This document shows positions 17,403 to 29,618 of a DNA stretch of 64,000 nucleotides, piece after piece. Source of the stretch: Archangium primigenium (GTDB taxonomy: Bacteria > Myxococcota > Myxococcia > Myxococcales > Myxococcaceae). The first letter of the stretch is position 1. Each line of letters opens with the position of its first letter. The stretch covers positions 1,674,001 to 1,738,000 of the forward strand of contig NZ_JADWYI010000001.1 in assembly GCF_016904885.1 (NCBI RefSeq), given 5' to 3'. The translations under genes and the position numbers were made by a program. The notes beneath the pieces are model-generated. The model had not been told where the DNA came from, searched no databases, and was given only the letters and a program-made list of their open reading frames with translations.

Positions 17403-18128
17403 ATGGGCCGAGCGGAGGACGAGGAGGACCTGGCGGCGTACGACCTGCCGTGGCCCGCGCGGCTGGTGGTGCAGCTGTGGGCGCTGGTGCTGGGGCTCGT
17501 CACCCGGCTGACGGACGCGCTCCTGCTGCTGGGCCGGCCCGTGCTGGCGCGGCCCTACGTGGGGCTGTGGCTCGCCGAGCGCCTGCGCTCGCCCTACCGG
17601 GCCCGGCGCTCCTTCGAGGTGGTGCGCGCGCTCCAGGCCACGGGCCAGCGCATGCGCGAGCTCATCTACGGAGAGACGCCCCTGCTGTCGGCGCTCTGGG
17701 TGTTCCGGCGCGCCGGGGTGGGGCGGGCGAGCGTGGTGGTGGACCTGGGAGCGGGGCGGGGGCGGGTGCTGCTCGCGGCGCGCTGGCTCGGGGCGCGGGC
17801 GCGGGGCGTGGAGCTGCTCGCCGAGCACGTCACGCGCATGGCGCCGTGGCTCGCGCCCGTGGGCATCTCGCTGGTGGAGGGGGACGCGGCCCAGGCGGAC
17901 GTGACGGACGCCACCCACGTCTTCCTGAACTGGTTGGCGCTCACGCCCCAGACGAAGGCGCGGCTCGTGGCGCGCCTGCGCACGTGCGCGCCCGGCACGC
18001 GGGTGCTCACGGTGCTCCACCCCATCGAGGACGGGGACTTCGTGCGCCTGTCGGGCCACACGGTGCTCTTCACCTGGGGCCTGGAGCGCGTGTGGATCCA
18101 CGAGTACCGGCCCGCGGGCCCGGGCTAG
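17403..18128 (+). CDS. Membrane-anchored class I SAM methyltransferase-like protein
   Basis: A 241-residue protein: one hydrophobic N-terminal segment (ARLVVQLWALVLGLVTRLTDAL) and a Rossmann methyltransferase domain with motif I VVVDLGAGRGRVLLAARWLG, followed by the acidic ARGVELLAEH. Similar DOT1/N-6-methylase-like proteins act on unknown substrates. The start ATG 17403 is preceded by AGGGG at 7 bases; the open frame extends upstream but without signal or homology. It is divergent from MarR and converges, with overlapping stop codons, on the B-box-like gene. Confidence 0.75.
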   Translation: MGRAEDEEDLAAYDLPWPARLVVQLWALVLGLVTRLTDALLLLGRPVLARPYVGLWLAERLRSPYRARRSFEVVRALQATGQRMRELIYGETPLLSALWVFRRAGVGRASVVVDLGAGRGRVLLAARWLGARARGVELLAEHVTRMAPWLAPVGISLVEGDAAQADVTDATHVFLNWLALTPQTKARLVARLRTCAPGTRVLTVLHPIEDGDFVRLSGHTVLFTWGLERVWIHEYRPAGPG

Positions 18129-18907
18129 TCCCGGAGCCCGAGCAGGAGCGTCCACGCGAGCAGCGAGCCCGCGGAGCACACGATGCCGGCGATGGCCTTG
18201 TTCCGGCCTCCGATGGGGGGCACGGCCGTGGGTGACACCCGCGCCAGGGCGAGGAGCGAGAACACGAGCGCGAAGGGGGCCACGGGCACGACGAGCACCC
18301 CCACCAGCGACAGCCAGAAGCCCGTGCGCGCCAGGGTGTTGCCGACATGTCGGCGCCAGAGCAGCCCGAGCGCCTCGTCGGACACGGGCTGCTGGAAGAA
18401 GAGGCGGCTGCGGGTGTCCACCAGGAGCGTGAGGCTCACCGTCAGGGGCACGAGCCCGAGCATCACCCCGCCCTCGTTCCGCTGGATGACGGTGAAGCCC
18501 AGGTTCACGAGCGCCAACAGGCACGGACCCCAGCGCGCGAAGGGCAGGCCCAGCCAGTAGCACAGGCCCAGGACGATGCCCGAGAGCGACAGCAGCGTCG
18601 CCGGGAACCCGGGGGGCTCGTGGGTCCCGGACCTTTGTCTGAGGAAGACGAACCAGGCCAGGGCGCCGAGCAGGAAGAACCACGCCCAGCCGTCGCGTCG
18701 GCCCCAGTACTTGCGCCGCATCGTCTCCAGGGAGTCCACCTCGGGCCGCGCGGCGCAGGTCTCGCAGTAGTCCACCCCATTCACGAGGCGGCGGTCCTCC
18801 TGGCAGATGAACGTGCCACAGCGCGCGCACGCGCCGAGCACGGCCCGCTCCGGATGACGCTCGCACCGGACGCGGCTCGACCCGGGCTCGCGGGAAATGG
18901 CATTCAT
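18125..18907 (-). CDS. B-box zinc-finger membrane protein
   Basis: A 260-residue protein. Residues 14-43 carry a B-box-like zinc site (CERHPERAVLGACARCGTFIC ... CETC is the full pattern, here with Cys/His spaced as in other myxobacterial 'B-box' proteins). Five hydrophobic helices follow, with DUF4190-like sequence near the end (VVPVAPFALVFSLLALARV; NKAIAGIVCSAGSLLAWTL). Likely an inner-membrane protein with a cytosolic zinc head. Its stop codon overlaps that of the convergent methyltransferase. Function unknown. Confidence 0.7.
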   Translation of the reverse strand: MNAISREPGSSRVRCERHPERAVLGACARCGTFICQEDRRLVNGVDYCETCAARPEVDSLETMRRKYWGRRDGWAWFFLLGALAWFVFLRQRSGTHEPPGFPATLLSLSGIVLGLCYWLGLPFARWGPCLLALVNLGFTVIQRNEGGVMLGLVPLTVSLTLLVDTRSRLFFQQPVSDEALGLLWRRHVGNTLARTGFWLSLVGVLVVPVAPFALVFSLLALARVSPTAVPPIGGRNKAIAGIVCSAGSLLAWTLLLGLRD

Positions 18908-19132
18908 GTGACGGGCTCCGGACGCGACCCTGGCCTGGGCGTCACAGGCGAGTGTACGCCCAGTCCTGGCCGCGTGTTTTCAAACCAGGAATCCATGTCG
19001 TGTCTGTCTTCTCCGCGCGAGGGTCGGCGAGCATGGGGGCGTCAACTTGCACCGTCTGGAGCGCGCCGGTATGGGTGGAGCCCGGCACCTCTCTCGCCAG
19101 TGGTGCTTCAACCTGACGCTGGAGGTTTCTCC

Positions 19133-20197
19133 GTGAGTTTCCTGCACAAGTCCCTTGGGATCCTGACCCTGGCCTCCTCCTTGATGGTGGGCTGCACCGA
19201 CCGTGGCGCCGCTCCCGGCACGACGGACCCCGACTGTACGGGCGCTTGTGAGCCGGTGGCCGACGCGGGCACGCGCGATGGCGGCTCGGGCGACGGCGGC
19301 GGCACGCCGGGCGATGGCGGCACGGGCGACGGCGGCACGCAGACCGGCCCGCTCACGCTGACGGTCACCGAGGCGCGCCGGGCCGCCAAGGGCACCTGGG
19401 TGAAGGTCGTGGGCGCCGTCATCCAGACGGTGGACTACGAGAAGCAGGGCACCGGCGCGGACTGGTCGGCGAACTTCTACCTGGTGGATCCCGCCAATCC
19501 CAAGCAGGGCCTCTGGGTCTACAAGTTCTACCAGGACACGCCCACCCAGTACCGGGCCAAGGTCGGCGACAAGCTCGACATCGAGGGCTTCCTCCACGTG
19601 AAGGGCCCCTTCGAGCAGGTGGCCGCCTACCGGCCGCAGCTGGCGAGCAAGTACTACGTGGACGGCTCGCAGCAGCCGAAGATGGCGCTCACCAACATCG
19701 TCGCCAGCACGGCGCCCGTGGACAACGAGGTGTCGGTGGACACCGGCTTCGGTGACGCCAAGGGCGGCTCGGCGCGTCCCAACCCGGACTACGCCGGCTC
19801 GCGCGTGCACATCGCCGGCCCGCTCACCATCACCAACGCGAGCCCCAAGGCGCTCCAGCGCGTCTCGTCCAACCCGGACGACACCCGCTACTACGGCTTC
19901 GAGGTGACGGGCGGCATCCTCGTGCGCAACGCCGCCACCTTCGGCAAGTGCGACTACCGCCAGAAGGTGATCGACGGCGCCACGGTGACGTTCCCCGACG
20001 GCATCCGCGGCGTCTGGGACACCTACTCCTTCGCGGCGTGCGAGGACGGCGGCACCGCGTCCGACTGCCGCAAGAACGCCTCGGTGGTGCCCGGCACCGC
20101 CGGCGACGGGGGCACGGGGGACGGCGGCACCGGCAACATCTACACCTACGTCATCACCCCGCAGAACTGCGACACGGACCTCAAGGCCGCCGAGTAG
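19133..20197 (+). CDS. Lipoprotein with OB-like domain
   Basis: A 354-residue lipoprotein. GTG 19133 is preceded by GGAGG at 7 bases and begins a signal peptide with lipobox LMVGC (Cys about 21). A Gly/Asp-rich low-complexity linker (GDGG units) leads to a domain starting LTLTVTEARRAAKGTWVKVV, whose GDKLDIEGFLHVK resembles OB-fold nucleic-acid/ligand-binding modules of exported myxobacterial proteins. A second GDGG stretch lies near the C-terminus. It ends before a strong terminator hairpin. Role unknown. Confidence 0.75.
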   Translation: MSFLHKSLGILTLASSLMVGCTDRGAAPGTTDPDCTGACEPVADAGTRDGGSGDGGGTPGDGGTGDGGTQTGPLTLTVTEARRAAKGTWVKVVGAVIQTVDYEKQGTGADWSANFYLVDPANPKQGLWVYKFYQDTPTQYRAKVGDKLDIEGFLHVKGPFEQVAAYRPQLASKYYVDGSQQPKMALTNIVASTAPVDNEVSVDTGFGDAKGGSARPNPDYAGSRVHIAGPLTITNASPKALQRVSSNPDDTRYYGFEVTGGILVRNAATFGKCDYRQKVIDGATVTFPDGIRGVWDTYSFAACEDGGTASDCRKNASVVPGTAGDGGTGDGGTGNIYTYVITPQNCDTDLKAAE

Positions 20198-20222
20198 TTC
20201 CCGCGCCGCGCCGCTCCTGGTC

Positions 20223-20254
20223 GCGCCTCCGGAGTGAAGTCCTCCCGGAGGCGC
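20223..20254. terminator. Bidirectional terminator-like hairpin
   Basis: A perfect 10-bp stem (GCGCCTCCGG and CCGGAGGCGC) with a 12-base loop lies between the convergent stops of the lipoprotein gene and cysA. There is no T-run, as is common in high-GC genomes, but position and symmetry favour a shared terminator. Confidence 0.65.
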
Positions 20255-20263
20255 GGTGGAGCG

Positions 20264-21321
<1,058 letters not shown>

Positions 21322-21325
<4 letters not shown>

Positions 21326-22176
21326 GGGGCCTCGGCCCTCCACTCGACGTACTTCTTGACGGCCAGGGTGACGAGCGCGAGCACCGTGAGCAGCGACGCC
21401 ACGGCGAAGGCCCCCGCGAGGTTGTACTCGTTGTAGAGGATCTCCGCGTGCAGGGGCAGGGTGTTGGTGACGCCGCGGATGTGGCCGGACACCACGGACA
21501 CGGCGCCGAACTCCCCCATCGCCCGCGCGTTGCACAGGAGCACCCCGTAGAGCACGCCCCACTTCACCTTGGGCAGCGTCACGTGCCAGAAGACGCGCCA
21601 GCCCCCAGCACCGAGCGACAGCGCCGCCTCCTCCTCGTCCTGCCCTTGCGCCTGCATGACGGGCAGCACCTCGCGCGCCACGAACGGGAAGGTGACGAAC
21701 ACCGTGGCCAGCACGATGCCGGGCACGGCGAAGATGACCCGCAGGCCCCGCTCGGCCAGCCACGGTCCGAGCCAGCCCTGCCGCCCGAAGAGCAGCACGA
21801 AGATGAGGCCGGCGATGACGGGCGATACGCTGAAGGGCAGGTCGATGAGCGTGAGCAGCACGTCCCGCCCCCGGAAGCGGAAGTGGGCGATGAGCCACGC
21901 GGCCGCCAGGCCGAACACCAGGTTGAAGGGCACGGAGATGGCCGCCGCCAGCAGCGTGAGCCGCACCGCCGCCAGCGTCTCCGGCTCCTGGAGCGTGGCC
22001 AGGTAGGTGCCCACGCCCTTCTGCAGCGCGAAGGTGAACACCGCCACGAGCGGCACCACCAGGAACACGCCCAAAAAGAGCAGCGCCGCGCCGATGAGCG
22101 CCCCGCGCACGAGGGCGGGGCTCGCGAGCGCGCGCCGCACGGGCGCGGGGCGGGGGACGTGGGTGACCGGATGCAT
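21322..22176 (-). CDS. cysW: Sulfate ABC transporter permease
   Basis: A 284-residue inner-membrane permease with six helices. The cytoplasmic coupling EAA loop reads EEEAALSLGAGGWRVFWHVTLP; VVSGHIRGVTNTLPLHAEILY is characteristic of CysW. It pairs with CysT to form the channel. About 18 bases separate it from cysT, and its stop overlaps cysA, consistent with one mRNA. Confidence 0.93.
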
Positions 22177-22194
22177 GGCGGGCGCCTCTCCTCC

Positions 22195-23043
22195 CTACTC
22201 GTGCCGCGCCTCGAGCCGACGGTGGCTCCAGCGCTGCAACAGGTTGACGGCGAGCAGCAGCGCGAACGACGCGGCGAGCATCACCCCGGCGATGGCCGTG
22301 GCGCCCGCGTAGTCGTACTGCTCCAGCCGGGTGATGATGAGCAAGGGGGCGATCTCCGTCTTGAGCGGCATGTTGCCGGAGATGAACACCACCGAGCCGT
22401 ACTCGCCGATGGCGCGCGCGAACGCGAGCGTGAAGCCGCTGAGCAGCGCGGGGAAGACGCTCGGGAAGAGCACGTGCGTGAACGTGCGCCAGGGCGAGGC
22501 GCCGAGCGTCGCGGCGGCCTCCTCCACGTCCGCGTCGAGCGACTCCAGCACCGGCTGCACCGTGCGCACCACGAAGGGCAGCCCGATGAAGGTGAGCGCC
22601 ACGCCGATGCCCAGCGGGGTGAACGCCACCTGGATGCCAAAGGCCTCCAGGTGCCGGCCATACCAGCCGTTGCGCGCGTAGAGCGTGGTGAGCGTGAGGC
22701 CCGCCACCGCCGTGGGCAGCGCGAAGGGCAGGTCCACCAGCGCGTCCACCAGCGCCCGGCCGGGGAAGCGGTAGCGCACGAGCACCCACGCCACGAGCAG
22801 GCCGAAGACGGCGTTGGCGAGCGCCGCGAAGAACGCCGCGCTGAAGCTCAGCCGGTACGCCGCGAGCACGCGCGGCGAGGCCACCGTCTCCCAGAACTGC
22901 GCCCAGGTGAGGCTGAACGTCTTGAGGAAGAGCGCCGTGAGCGGCAAGAGCACGATGAGCGTGAGGTAGAACCAGCTCACGCCCAGGGTGAGGCCAAAGC
23001 CCGGGAGCACGCGCCGGGACGCGGAGGTGGCACGCGCGCTCAT
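22195..23043 (-). CDS. cysT: Sulfate ABC transporter permease
   Basis: A 282-residue permease (also called CysU). Six helices; EAA loop [21 protein letters not shown]; the CysT-typical [20 protein letters not shown] and [20 protein letters not shown] are present. ATG 23043 overlaps the sbp stop (ATGA), so expression is coupled to the binding protein. Confidence 0.94.
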   Translation of the reverse strand: MSARATSASRRVLPGFGLTLGVSWFYLTLIVLLPLTALFLKTFSLTWAQFWETVASPRVLAAYRLSFSAAFFAALANAVFGLLVAWVLVRYRFPGRALVDALVDLPFALPTAVAGLTLTTLYARNGWYGRHLEAFGIQVAFTPLGIGVALTFIGLPFVVRTVQPVLESLDADVEEAAATLGASPWRTFTHVLFPSVFPALLSGFTLAFARAIGEYGSVVFISGNMPLKTEIAPLLIITRLEQYDYAGATAIAGVMLAASFALLLAVNLLQRWSHRRLEARHE

Positions 23044-24089
23044 CGGGCCTGGGGGGCGTAGAGCTGGTCGAACGAGCCGCCGTCGTCGAAGTGCCGCTGC
23101 TGGGCCTGCTTCCAGCCGCCCACCACGTCCTGAATGGTGAAGAGCTTCACGGGCGCGAAGTGGCCCGCGACCTTGGCCTGGGCCTGGGCCGAGCGCGGCC
23201 GGTAGTGGTGGCGGGCGGCGATCTCCTGCGCCTCCTCGGTGTAGAGGTACTGGAGGTAGGCCTCCGCCACCTGGCGCGTGCCCTTGCGGTCCACGTTCTG
23301 ATCCACGAGCGCCACCGGCGGCTCGGCGAGGATGCTCGTCGAGGGGACGATGATGTCGAAGCGCTCCGGCCCCACCTCGTCCTTGAGCAGGAAGGCCTCG
23401 TTCTCCCAGGCGATGAGCACGTCCCCGAGGCCCCGCTCGGCGAAGGTGGTGGTGGCGCCCCGCGCCCCCGAGTCCAGCACCGGCACGTTCTTGAACAGCG
23501 CGGCGATGTACTCGCGCGCCTTGGCCTCGCTGCCCCCGGGCGCGCGCAGGGCGTGGCCCCACGCGGCGAGGTAGTTCCAGCGCGCCCCCCCGGACGTCTT
23601 GGGGTTGGGGGTGATGACGGACACGCCGGGCCGCACCAGGTCCTCCCAGTCCCGGATGTTCTGGGGGTTGCCCTTGCGCACCACGAAGACGATGGTGGAC
23701 GTGTACGGCGTGCTGCGCTCGGGCAGGCGCGTCTGCCAGTCCGCCGGCAAGAGCCCCGCCTTGTCGTGGATCATGTCGATGTCGTAGGCGAGCGCCAGCG
23801 TCACCACGTCCGCGTCCAGGCCGTCGATGACCGCGCGCGCCTGCTTGCCCGAGCCCCCGTGGGACTGCTTGAGGATGGGCTTCACGCCCGTCTTCGCCTC
23901 CCACCGCCGGGCGAACGCGGCGTTGAGCTCCGTGTACAGCTCGCGCGTGGGATCGTACGACACGTTGAGCAGCGTCACCGCCTCGGCCTTGGCGTCGTTG
24001 GACTTGGCGCAGCCCACCGGGAGCGCCAGCGCGCCCGCGAGCCAGACGGACAGGGAAAAGACGGACCAGCGAGAATGACGTGCCTTCAT
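23040..24089 (-). CDS. sbp: Periplasmic sulfate-binding protein
   Basis: A 349-residue exported solute-binding protein. The signal peptide ends in the lipobox-like LPVGC, so it may be lipid-anchored. The mature protein shows [42 protein letters not shown] and [16 protein letters not shown], the hallmark strings of Sbp/CysP proteins that clamp sulfate. First gene of the operon; a 256-base divergent region separates it from the Ser/Thr kinase gene and contains a 14-bp palindrome that may be its operator. The binding site looks intact; sulfate versus thiosulfate preference cannot be told. Confidence 0.94.
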   Translation of the reverse strand: MKARHSRWSVFSLSVWLAGALALPVGCAKSNDAKAEAVTLLNVSYDPTRELYTELNAAFARRWEAKTGVKPILKQSHGGSGKQARAVIDGLDADVVTLALAYDIDMIHDKAGLLPADWQTRLPERSTPYTSTIVFVVRKGNPQNIRDWEDLVRPGVSVITPNPKTSGGARWNYLAAWGHALRAPGGSEAKAREYIAALFKNVPVLDSGARGATTTFAERGLGDVLIAWENEAFLLKDEVGPERFDIIVPSTSILAEPPVALVDQNVDRKGTRQVAEAYLQYLYTEEAQEIAARHHYRPRSAQAQAKVAGHFAPVKLFTIQDVVGGWKQAQQRHFDDGGSFDQLYAPQAR

Positions 24090-24228
24090 TGGGCGCCTCG
24101 GTTCGGATGCCCACGACAGGCCGGGTGCGTTCCGAAAGCCCGCCGTCCCGCGCGCCGTGCAAGCGCGGGGGGGGGGGCATGGACACGCGGGAAAGTGCCC
24201 GGGGGCCGTCCGTTTGTCAAGACATGCC

Positions 24229-24242
24229 TCCGCTATAGCGGA
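24229..24242. promoter_or_regulatory. 14-bp perfect palindrome between sbp and kinase gene
   Basis: TCCGCTATAGCGGA reads identically on both strands and stands alone in the divergent region, about 140 bases upstream of sbp and 104 upstream of the kinase start. Its size suits a dimeric repressor site, for example sulfur-responsive regulation of the operon. No regulator gene is adjacent; assignment is inference. Confidence 0.4.
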
Positions 24243-24345
24243 CAGCCCTTGCTTGGAGGGCGGGCGCAACCTTCGGGCGTTCAACCAACCGCAAAGGTTG
24301 TCCCCGCGCGGCGGTGCCGGGGGGAGTCGGTTAGGATGGAACTTT

Positions 24346-25965
24346 ATGCCCGTGTCGCATTCCGTCGGACTGTTGCAGGAGTACCTGGCCCAGGACGTCG
24401 TTCCCCGGGAGATGACCATCGCCCGCTTCATGCGGGGGATGATGGTGCTCGGGTGCGTGGCGGCGTTGTTCCTGGGCGGGGCGATCGGCTGGAAGCTGGC
24501 GCTGAGCCTCTCGGGGCTCACCGCGGTGCTGGCCATCTACTACACGCTCATGCTCCGGGCGCTGGGCCGCGGGGGCTTCCACCCGGCGATGCAGTGGGTG
24601 GACAGCGCGCTCACGGTGTCCATTCCGGCGGTGGTGTTCCTCACCGACGTGCACTTCCACGGCGCGGTGTACGCGCTCACCACGCCGCCGGCCTATGCCT
24701 GGGGCACGCTCATCGTCGTGTGCGCGCTCCGGGCGGGACGGGGGCTCGCGTACTTCGCCGCGGGGCTCGCGGCGGTGGAGTACCTGCTGCTCTACTTCCT
24801 GGTGGCCGTGCCCCGGCTGCCCCCGGACACGCTCGACACGCTGAGCCCGGCGATGGTGTTCCTGCGCGCCGTGTTCCTCTTCTCCTACGGCCCCCTGGCC
24901 GCCACGCTCGCCACGCTCATCGTCACCAAGGCGGGCGACGCGCTGCGCGCCATCCGCGAGAAGGACGTGATGGGCAAGTACTTCCTCCAGGAGCGGCTGG
25001 GCGTGGGCGGCATGGCGGAGGTGTTCCGCGCCACCTACAGCCCCGAGGGCGGCTTCGAGAAGCAGGTGGCGCTCAAGCGCGTGCTGCCCGCGTTCGCGGA
25101 CAACGAGGAGTTCCTCTCCCTGTTCAAGCGCGAGGCGGAGCTGGGCTCGCTGCTCATCCACCCCAACATCGTCCAGGTGCTCGACCTGGGCCGGCACCAG
25201 GGCACCGTCTTCCTCACCCTGGAGTTCGTGGACGGCATGCCGCTGAGCACGCTGCTCAAGCGCGTGGCGCTGCGCCGGCTGACCCCGGCGGCCGCGGCCT
25301 TCATCGGCGCGGAGATGGCCGCGGCGCTCGCGTACATGCACGACCGCTCGAGCGCCAAGGGCGAGCCGCTGGGCCTGGTGCACCGCGACCTGAACCCGCC
25401 CAACATCCTCCTGTCGCGCATCGGCGAGGTGAAGCTGTCGGACTTCGGCATCGCGCGCGCGGCCAACCAGGTGGGCGTCACCCAACTGCAGCAGGTGCGG
25501 GGCAAGGCGGGCTACATGGCGCCCGAGCAGGCCTACGGGCTCGCGCTGGATGGCCGCGTGGACCTGTTCGCGCTCGGCCTCACGCTGCACGAGGCCCTCA
25601 CCGGCCAGCGCGCGCTCCAGGGGGACACCGACGCGGAGCTGATGCTGGCCTCCACCCGGCAGGAGATCCTCCCGCCCTCGCACTTCGTGCCCGGCATCTC
25701 GCCCACCCTGGACGCCATCGTCATGGGCCTGCTGCGCCACGACCGCGAGCAGCGCACGCCCACCGCCGAGGTGCTGCGCCAGCAGTTGCTCACGCTCACC
25801 GGCTACGAGTCGCCCTACATCCACGGGCGCAAGCAGCTCATCCAGGCCCTGCGCGAGGCGCGCACCCAGGCGTCCGCCCCCGTGCGGCCCCTCTTGCTCA
25901 CCCCCGACATGGCCCTGACCGAGGGCGCCGCCCAGCCGGCGCTGCCCGTGCCCGAGCGCTCCTGA
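24346..25965 (+). CDS. Membrane Ser/Thr protein kinase with N-terminal polytopic domain
   Basis: A 539-residue kinase with an unusual order: about 200 residues with six hydrophobic helices come first, then a cytoplasmic kinase domain from about residue 206. The kinase is complete: glycine loop [28 protein letters not shown] (H346-R-D348), DFG at about 366, APEQ and the [10 protein letters not shown] region. Most bacterial kinases of this type have the helix after the kinase; here the sensor is N-terminal, like MASE-type modules. ATG 24346 follows GGATGGA. It stands as a single gene converging on comEA-like. Substrate unknown. Confidence 0.9.
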   Translation: MPVSHSVGLLQEYLAQDVVPREMTIARFMRGMMVLGCVAALFLGGAIGWKLALSLSGLTAVLAIYYTLMLRALGRGGFHPAMQWVDSALTVSIPAVVFLTDVHFHGAVYALTTPPAYAWGTLIVVCALRAGRGLAYFAAGLAAVEYLLLYFLVAVPRLPPDTLDTLSPAMVFLRAVFLFSYGPLAATLATLIVTKAGDALRAIREKDVMGKYFLQERLGVGGMAEVFRATYSPEGGFEKQVALKRVLPAFADNEEFLSLFKREAELGSLLIHPNIVQVLDLGRHQGTVFLTLEFVDGMPLSTLLKRVALRRLTPAAAAFIGAEMAAALAYMHDRSSAKGEPLGLVHRDLNPPNILLSRIGEVKLSDFGIARAANQVGVTQLQQVRGKAGYMAPEQAYGLALDGRVDLFALGLTLHEALTGQRALQGDTDAELMLASTRQEILPPSHFVPGISPTLDAIVMGLLRHDREQRTPTAEVLRQQLLTLTGYESPYIHGRKQLIQALREARTQASAPVRPLLLTPDMALTEGAAQPALPVPERS

Positions 25966-25969
25966 GCCC

Positions 25970-26308
25970 TCAGCCCTGGTCCGCCGCCGGCACCGGCACG
26001 CGCTCGGCCTGGAGCGTCGTCTCGCCCTGGAGCGTCAGGTAGGGCTTGAGCCGGAGCATGCGCTTGCGGCCAAAGCCTTTCACCCGCACGAGCTCGTCCA
26101 CGCGCTTGAAGGGCCGCTTCTGCCGCCAGGCCACGATGCGCTCGGCGGCCTTCTGTCCCACGCTGGGCAAGAGGTCCAGCTGGGCCGCCGTGGCCTCGTT
26201 GAGGTTCACCTGCCCCGTGTAGCGCACCCGCGCGCGGGGCTCGCCCGCGTGCGCCGCGCCCCCGATCAGCCCCAGGCCCACCACCCCGAGCCACACCCAG
26301 CGCCTCAC
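25970..26308 (-). CDS. ComEA-like helix-hairpin-helix protein
   Basis: A 112-residue exported protein: signal/anchor (WVWLGVVGLGLIGGAAHA) then a double HhH module, VNLNEATAAQLDLLPSVGQK and FKRVDELVRVKGFGRKRM, as in ComEA, the periplasmic DNA receptor for transformation. Start is GTG 26308, overlapping the preceding stop as GTGA. DNA binding is inferred from the fold; no other competence gene is in the window. Confidence 0.83.
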   Translation of the reverse strand: MRRWVWLGVVGLGLIGGAAHAGEPRARVRYTGQVNLNEATAAQLDLLPSVGQKAAERIVAWRQKRPFKRVDELVRVKGFGRKRMLRLKPYLTLQGETTLQAERVPVPAADQG

Positions 26309-26562
26309 GAGTGGCCCCCCGCCGCCAGCGCGTCCATTCCGCCCTCCACGCCGTAGCGCCCGCCCCCCCCCGCCGCCTGCGCCCCGTCGCGCTTCTCCCC
26401 CGCCTCGCGCACGTGGAGCTTGCCGTCCAGCGGCAGCACATCCAGCAGCACGTTGAGCGAGCCGTCCTTGTTCACGAAGGCGCTGCCCGCGCGCACCCAC
26501 ACACTCCCGCCCTTGCCCTCGCGGATGGAGAACACCGCCAGCCGCTTGCCCGCAGTCAACAT
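26305..26562 (-). CDS. Small conserved protein coupled to comEA-like gene
   Basis: An 85-residue soluble protein: KRLAVFSIREGKGG, WVRAGSAFVNKDGSLNVLLD and LPLDGKLHVREA, then a Gly-rich tail. The 'W.R.G.AFVN.DGS.NV.LD..P..GKL..RE' pattern is a small family of deltaproteobacteria. ATG 26562 is supported by GAGG six bases upstream; a longer frame begins at 26634 but lacks a Shine-Dalgarno. It overlaps the ComEA-like start. Function unknown; possibly a nucleotide- or DNA-related beta-barrel. Confidence 0.65.
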   Translation of the reverse strand: MLTAGKRLAVFSIREGKGGSVWVRAGSAFVNKDGSLNVLLDVLPLDGKLHVREAGEKRDGAQAAGGGGRYGVEGGMDALAAGGHS

Positions 26563-26709
26563 CGACGACCTCACCTGCCTCACGCACCCCGCCGTCATTG
26601 GCGGCGTCGTCCCCCCGAGCGAAGCAGCCCCCATGCCAGGGGGGCTCCCCTCGGGCGGCCCGCCGGGCGGTGTACGGGGCGCGCGCGCGGGTCCCGCCGG
26701 GCAGACGGC

Positions 26710-28073
<1,364 letters not shown>

Positions 28074-28077
<4 letters not shown>

Positions 28078-29618
28078 GGCTTGGGCAGGAACAGCACGAA
28101 GCGCGCGCCGCCGGTGGCGGGCCGGGCATGGGTGAGCGTACCACCCTGCCGCCGCGCCCACTTCGCGCACAGCGCCAGCCCCAGGCCCGTGCCCGGGCGC
28201 GCCGCGTCCCGGCCCCGGCCGGTGACGAAGGGCTCGAAGAGCCGGGGAAGGATCGCCTCCGGCACGCCCGGCCCGTTGTCCTCGACCTCGATGCGCACGC
28301 CCCCCTCCTCGCGCCGCTGGCTCACCCGCACCCGGGCCTCGGGCCGGTGCTCCACGGCGATGAGCGCGTTGGTCACCAGGTTCACCACCACGTCGCCCAG
28401 GGCCTCGCCATCTACGTCCCAGCGCAGCGCGTCCAGCGCGAGCGTCACCTCGGGCGCGCCCTCGCCGAAGGCCCGGCGCGCGCGCCGCGTCGCCTCGCCC
28501 ACCACCCGCGCCAGGTCCTCCTCGGCCAGCCGGAGCGGGCGGGGGCGGCTGTACTGGAGCAGGTCGTCCACGAAGCGGCTGGCCCGCGCCACCTGCTCGC
28601 GCAGGGCCTGGACGCTCTCCGCGTCCGCGCCGGACAGCTCCAGGAGCTTCGCCTCGGCGAGGATGACACCCAGGGGGTTGCGGATCTCGTGCGCCACCGC
28701 CGAGGCGAGCCGTCCCACCTCGGCCAGGGTCTCCGCGTGCTCGGCGCGCGAGGTCTGCTGCTCCACCGCCTCCACCAGCAGGGGCACCGTCTGGGGCCGC
28801 GCGAACAGCCGGCGCGTGACGGCCTCCCCGAGCAGTTGCCGCGCGGCGTCCACCGGCAGCGCGAGGGCGGCGCCCAGGAGCGCATAGGCCCAGAGCGGCC
28901 CGGTGCCGAGCGCGAGGCTCAGGGCCCCGGCGCCCAGCGCCATCAGCGCCGAGACGCTCGCGCCCTGCACGGCGACCTGGATGAGGCCCTCGCGCTCCCG
29001 GGGCTCCTCGGGCGCCCAGGCCGCGTAGGCCACCAGCGACAGGCTCAGGGCGAGGAACAGCACGCCCCCGCCAATGAGCCGCACCCCGAGCACGTGCAGG
29101 CCGATGAGCCCGCCGCCGCCCAGCGCTCCGGTGACGTTCGCGCCCAGCAAGGCCAGGCGTCGGCGCCGCTCACGTCCCTGGGCCCCGCGCGCCAGGTGGA
29201 AGAGCCACGCCAGCATGGCCGCCGTGCCCACGGTGCACACGCCCGCGAGCAGCGCGAACAAGGGCCCCGCGCCCAAGGCCCCCGGCCCATAGAGCAACCG
29301 GGGCGCGAGCAGGCCGAGCAGCGCGATGGCGAGCGAGCCGAGCCACGCGAGCGGCAGCAGTCCGCGAGGGGCACGGCCCACCACGTCCGTGGCCGCCTGA
29401 GTGAAGGCGGCCGCGAGCAGCATGCCCAGGGGCAGCACCCGGTCGGCGAGCTCCCCCGTGCGCTGCTCCAGCAGGACGAGCCCCAGCATCCACAGCGCCA
29501 GGAAGCCCGCGAGCAGCACCACGCCCGGCCCGGCCCGGCGTCCCAGCCGCAGCGTCTGCAGGGCCACGGCGCCCGCCACGCACGCGCCCGCGAGCAGGAG
29601 GGTGGCGGAGGGGTTCAC
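28074..29618 (-). CDS. Membrane sensor histidine kinase
   Basis: A 514-residue kinase with about nine hydrophobic helices in the first 270 residues, no large periplasmic domain, then DHp and ATPase domains: H-box SAVAHEIRNPLGVILAEA, N-box VVNLVTNALIA, G1 VEDNGPGVPE, F-box LFEPFVTG, G2 GTGLGLALCAKW. Start is GTG 29618, overlapping the upstream stop (GTGA); its own stop overlaps the regulator gene. The polytopic input domain suggests sensing of a membrane-soluble or membrane-state signal. Confidence 0.92.
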
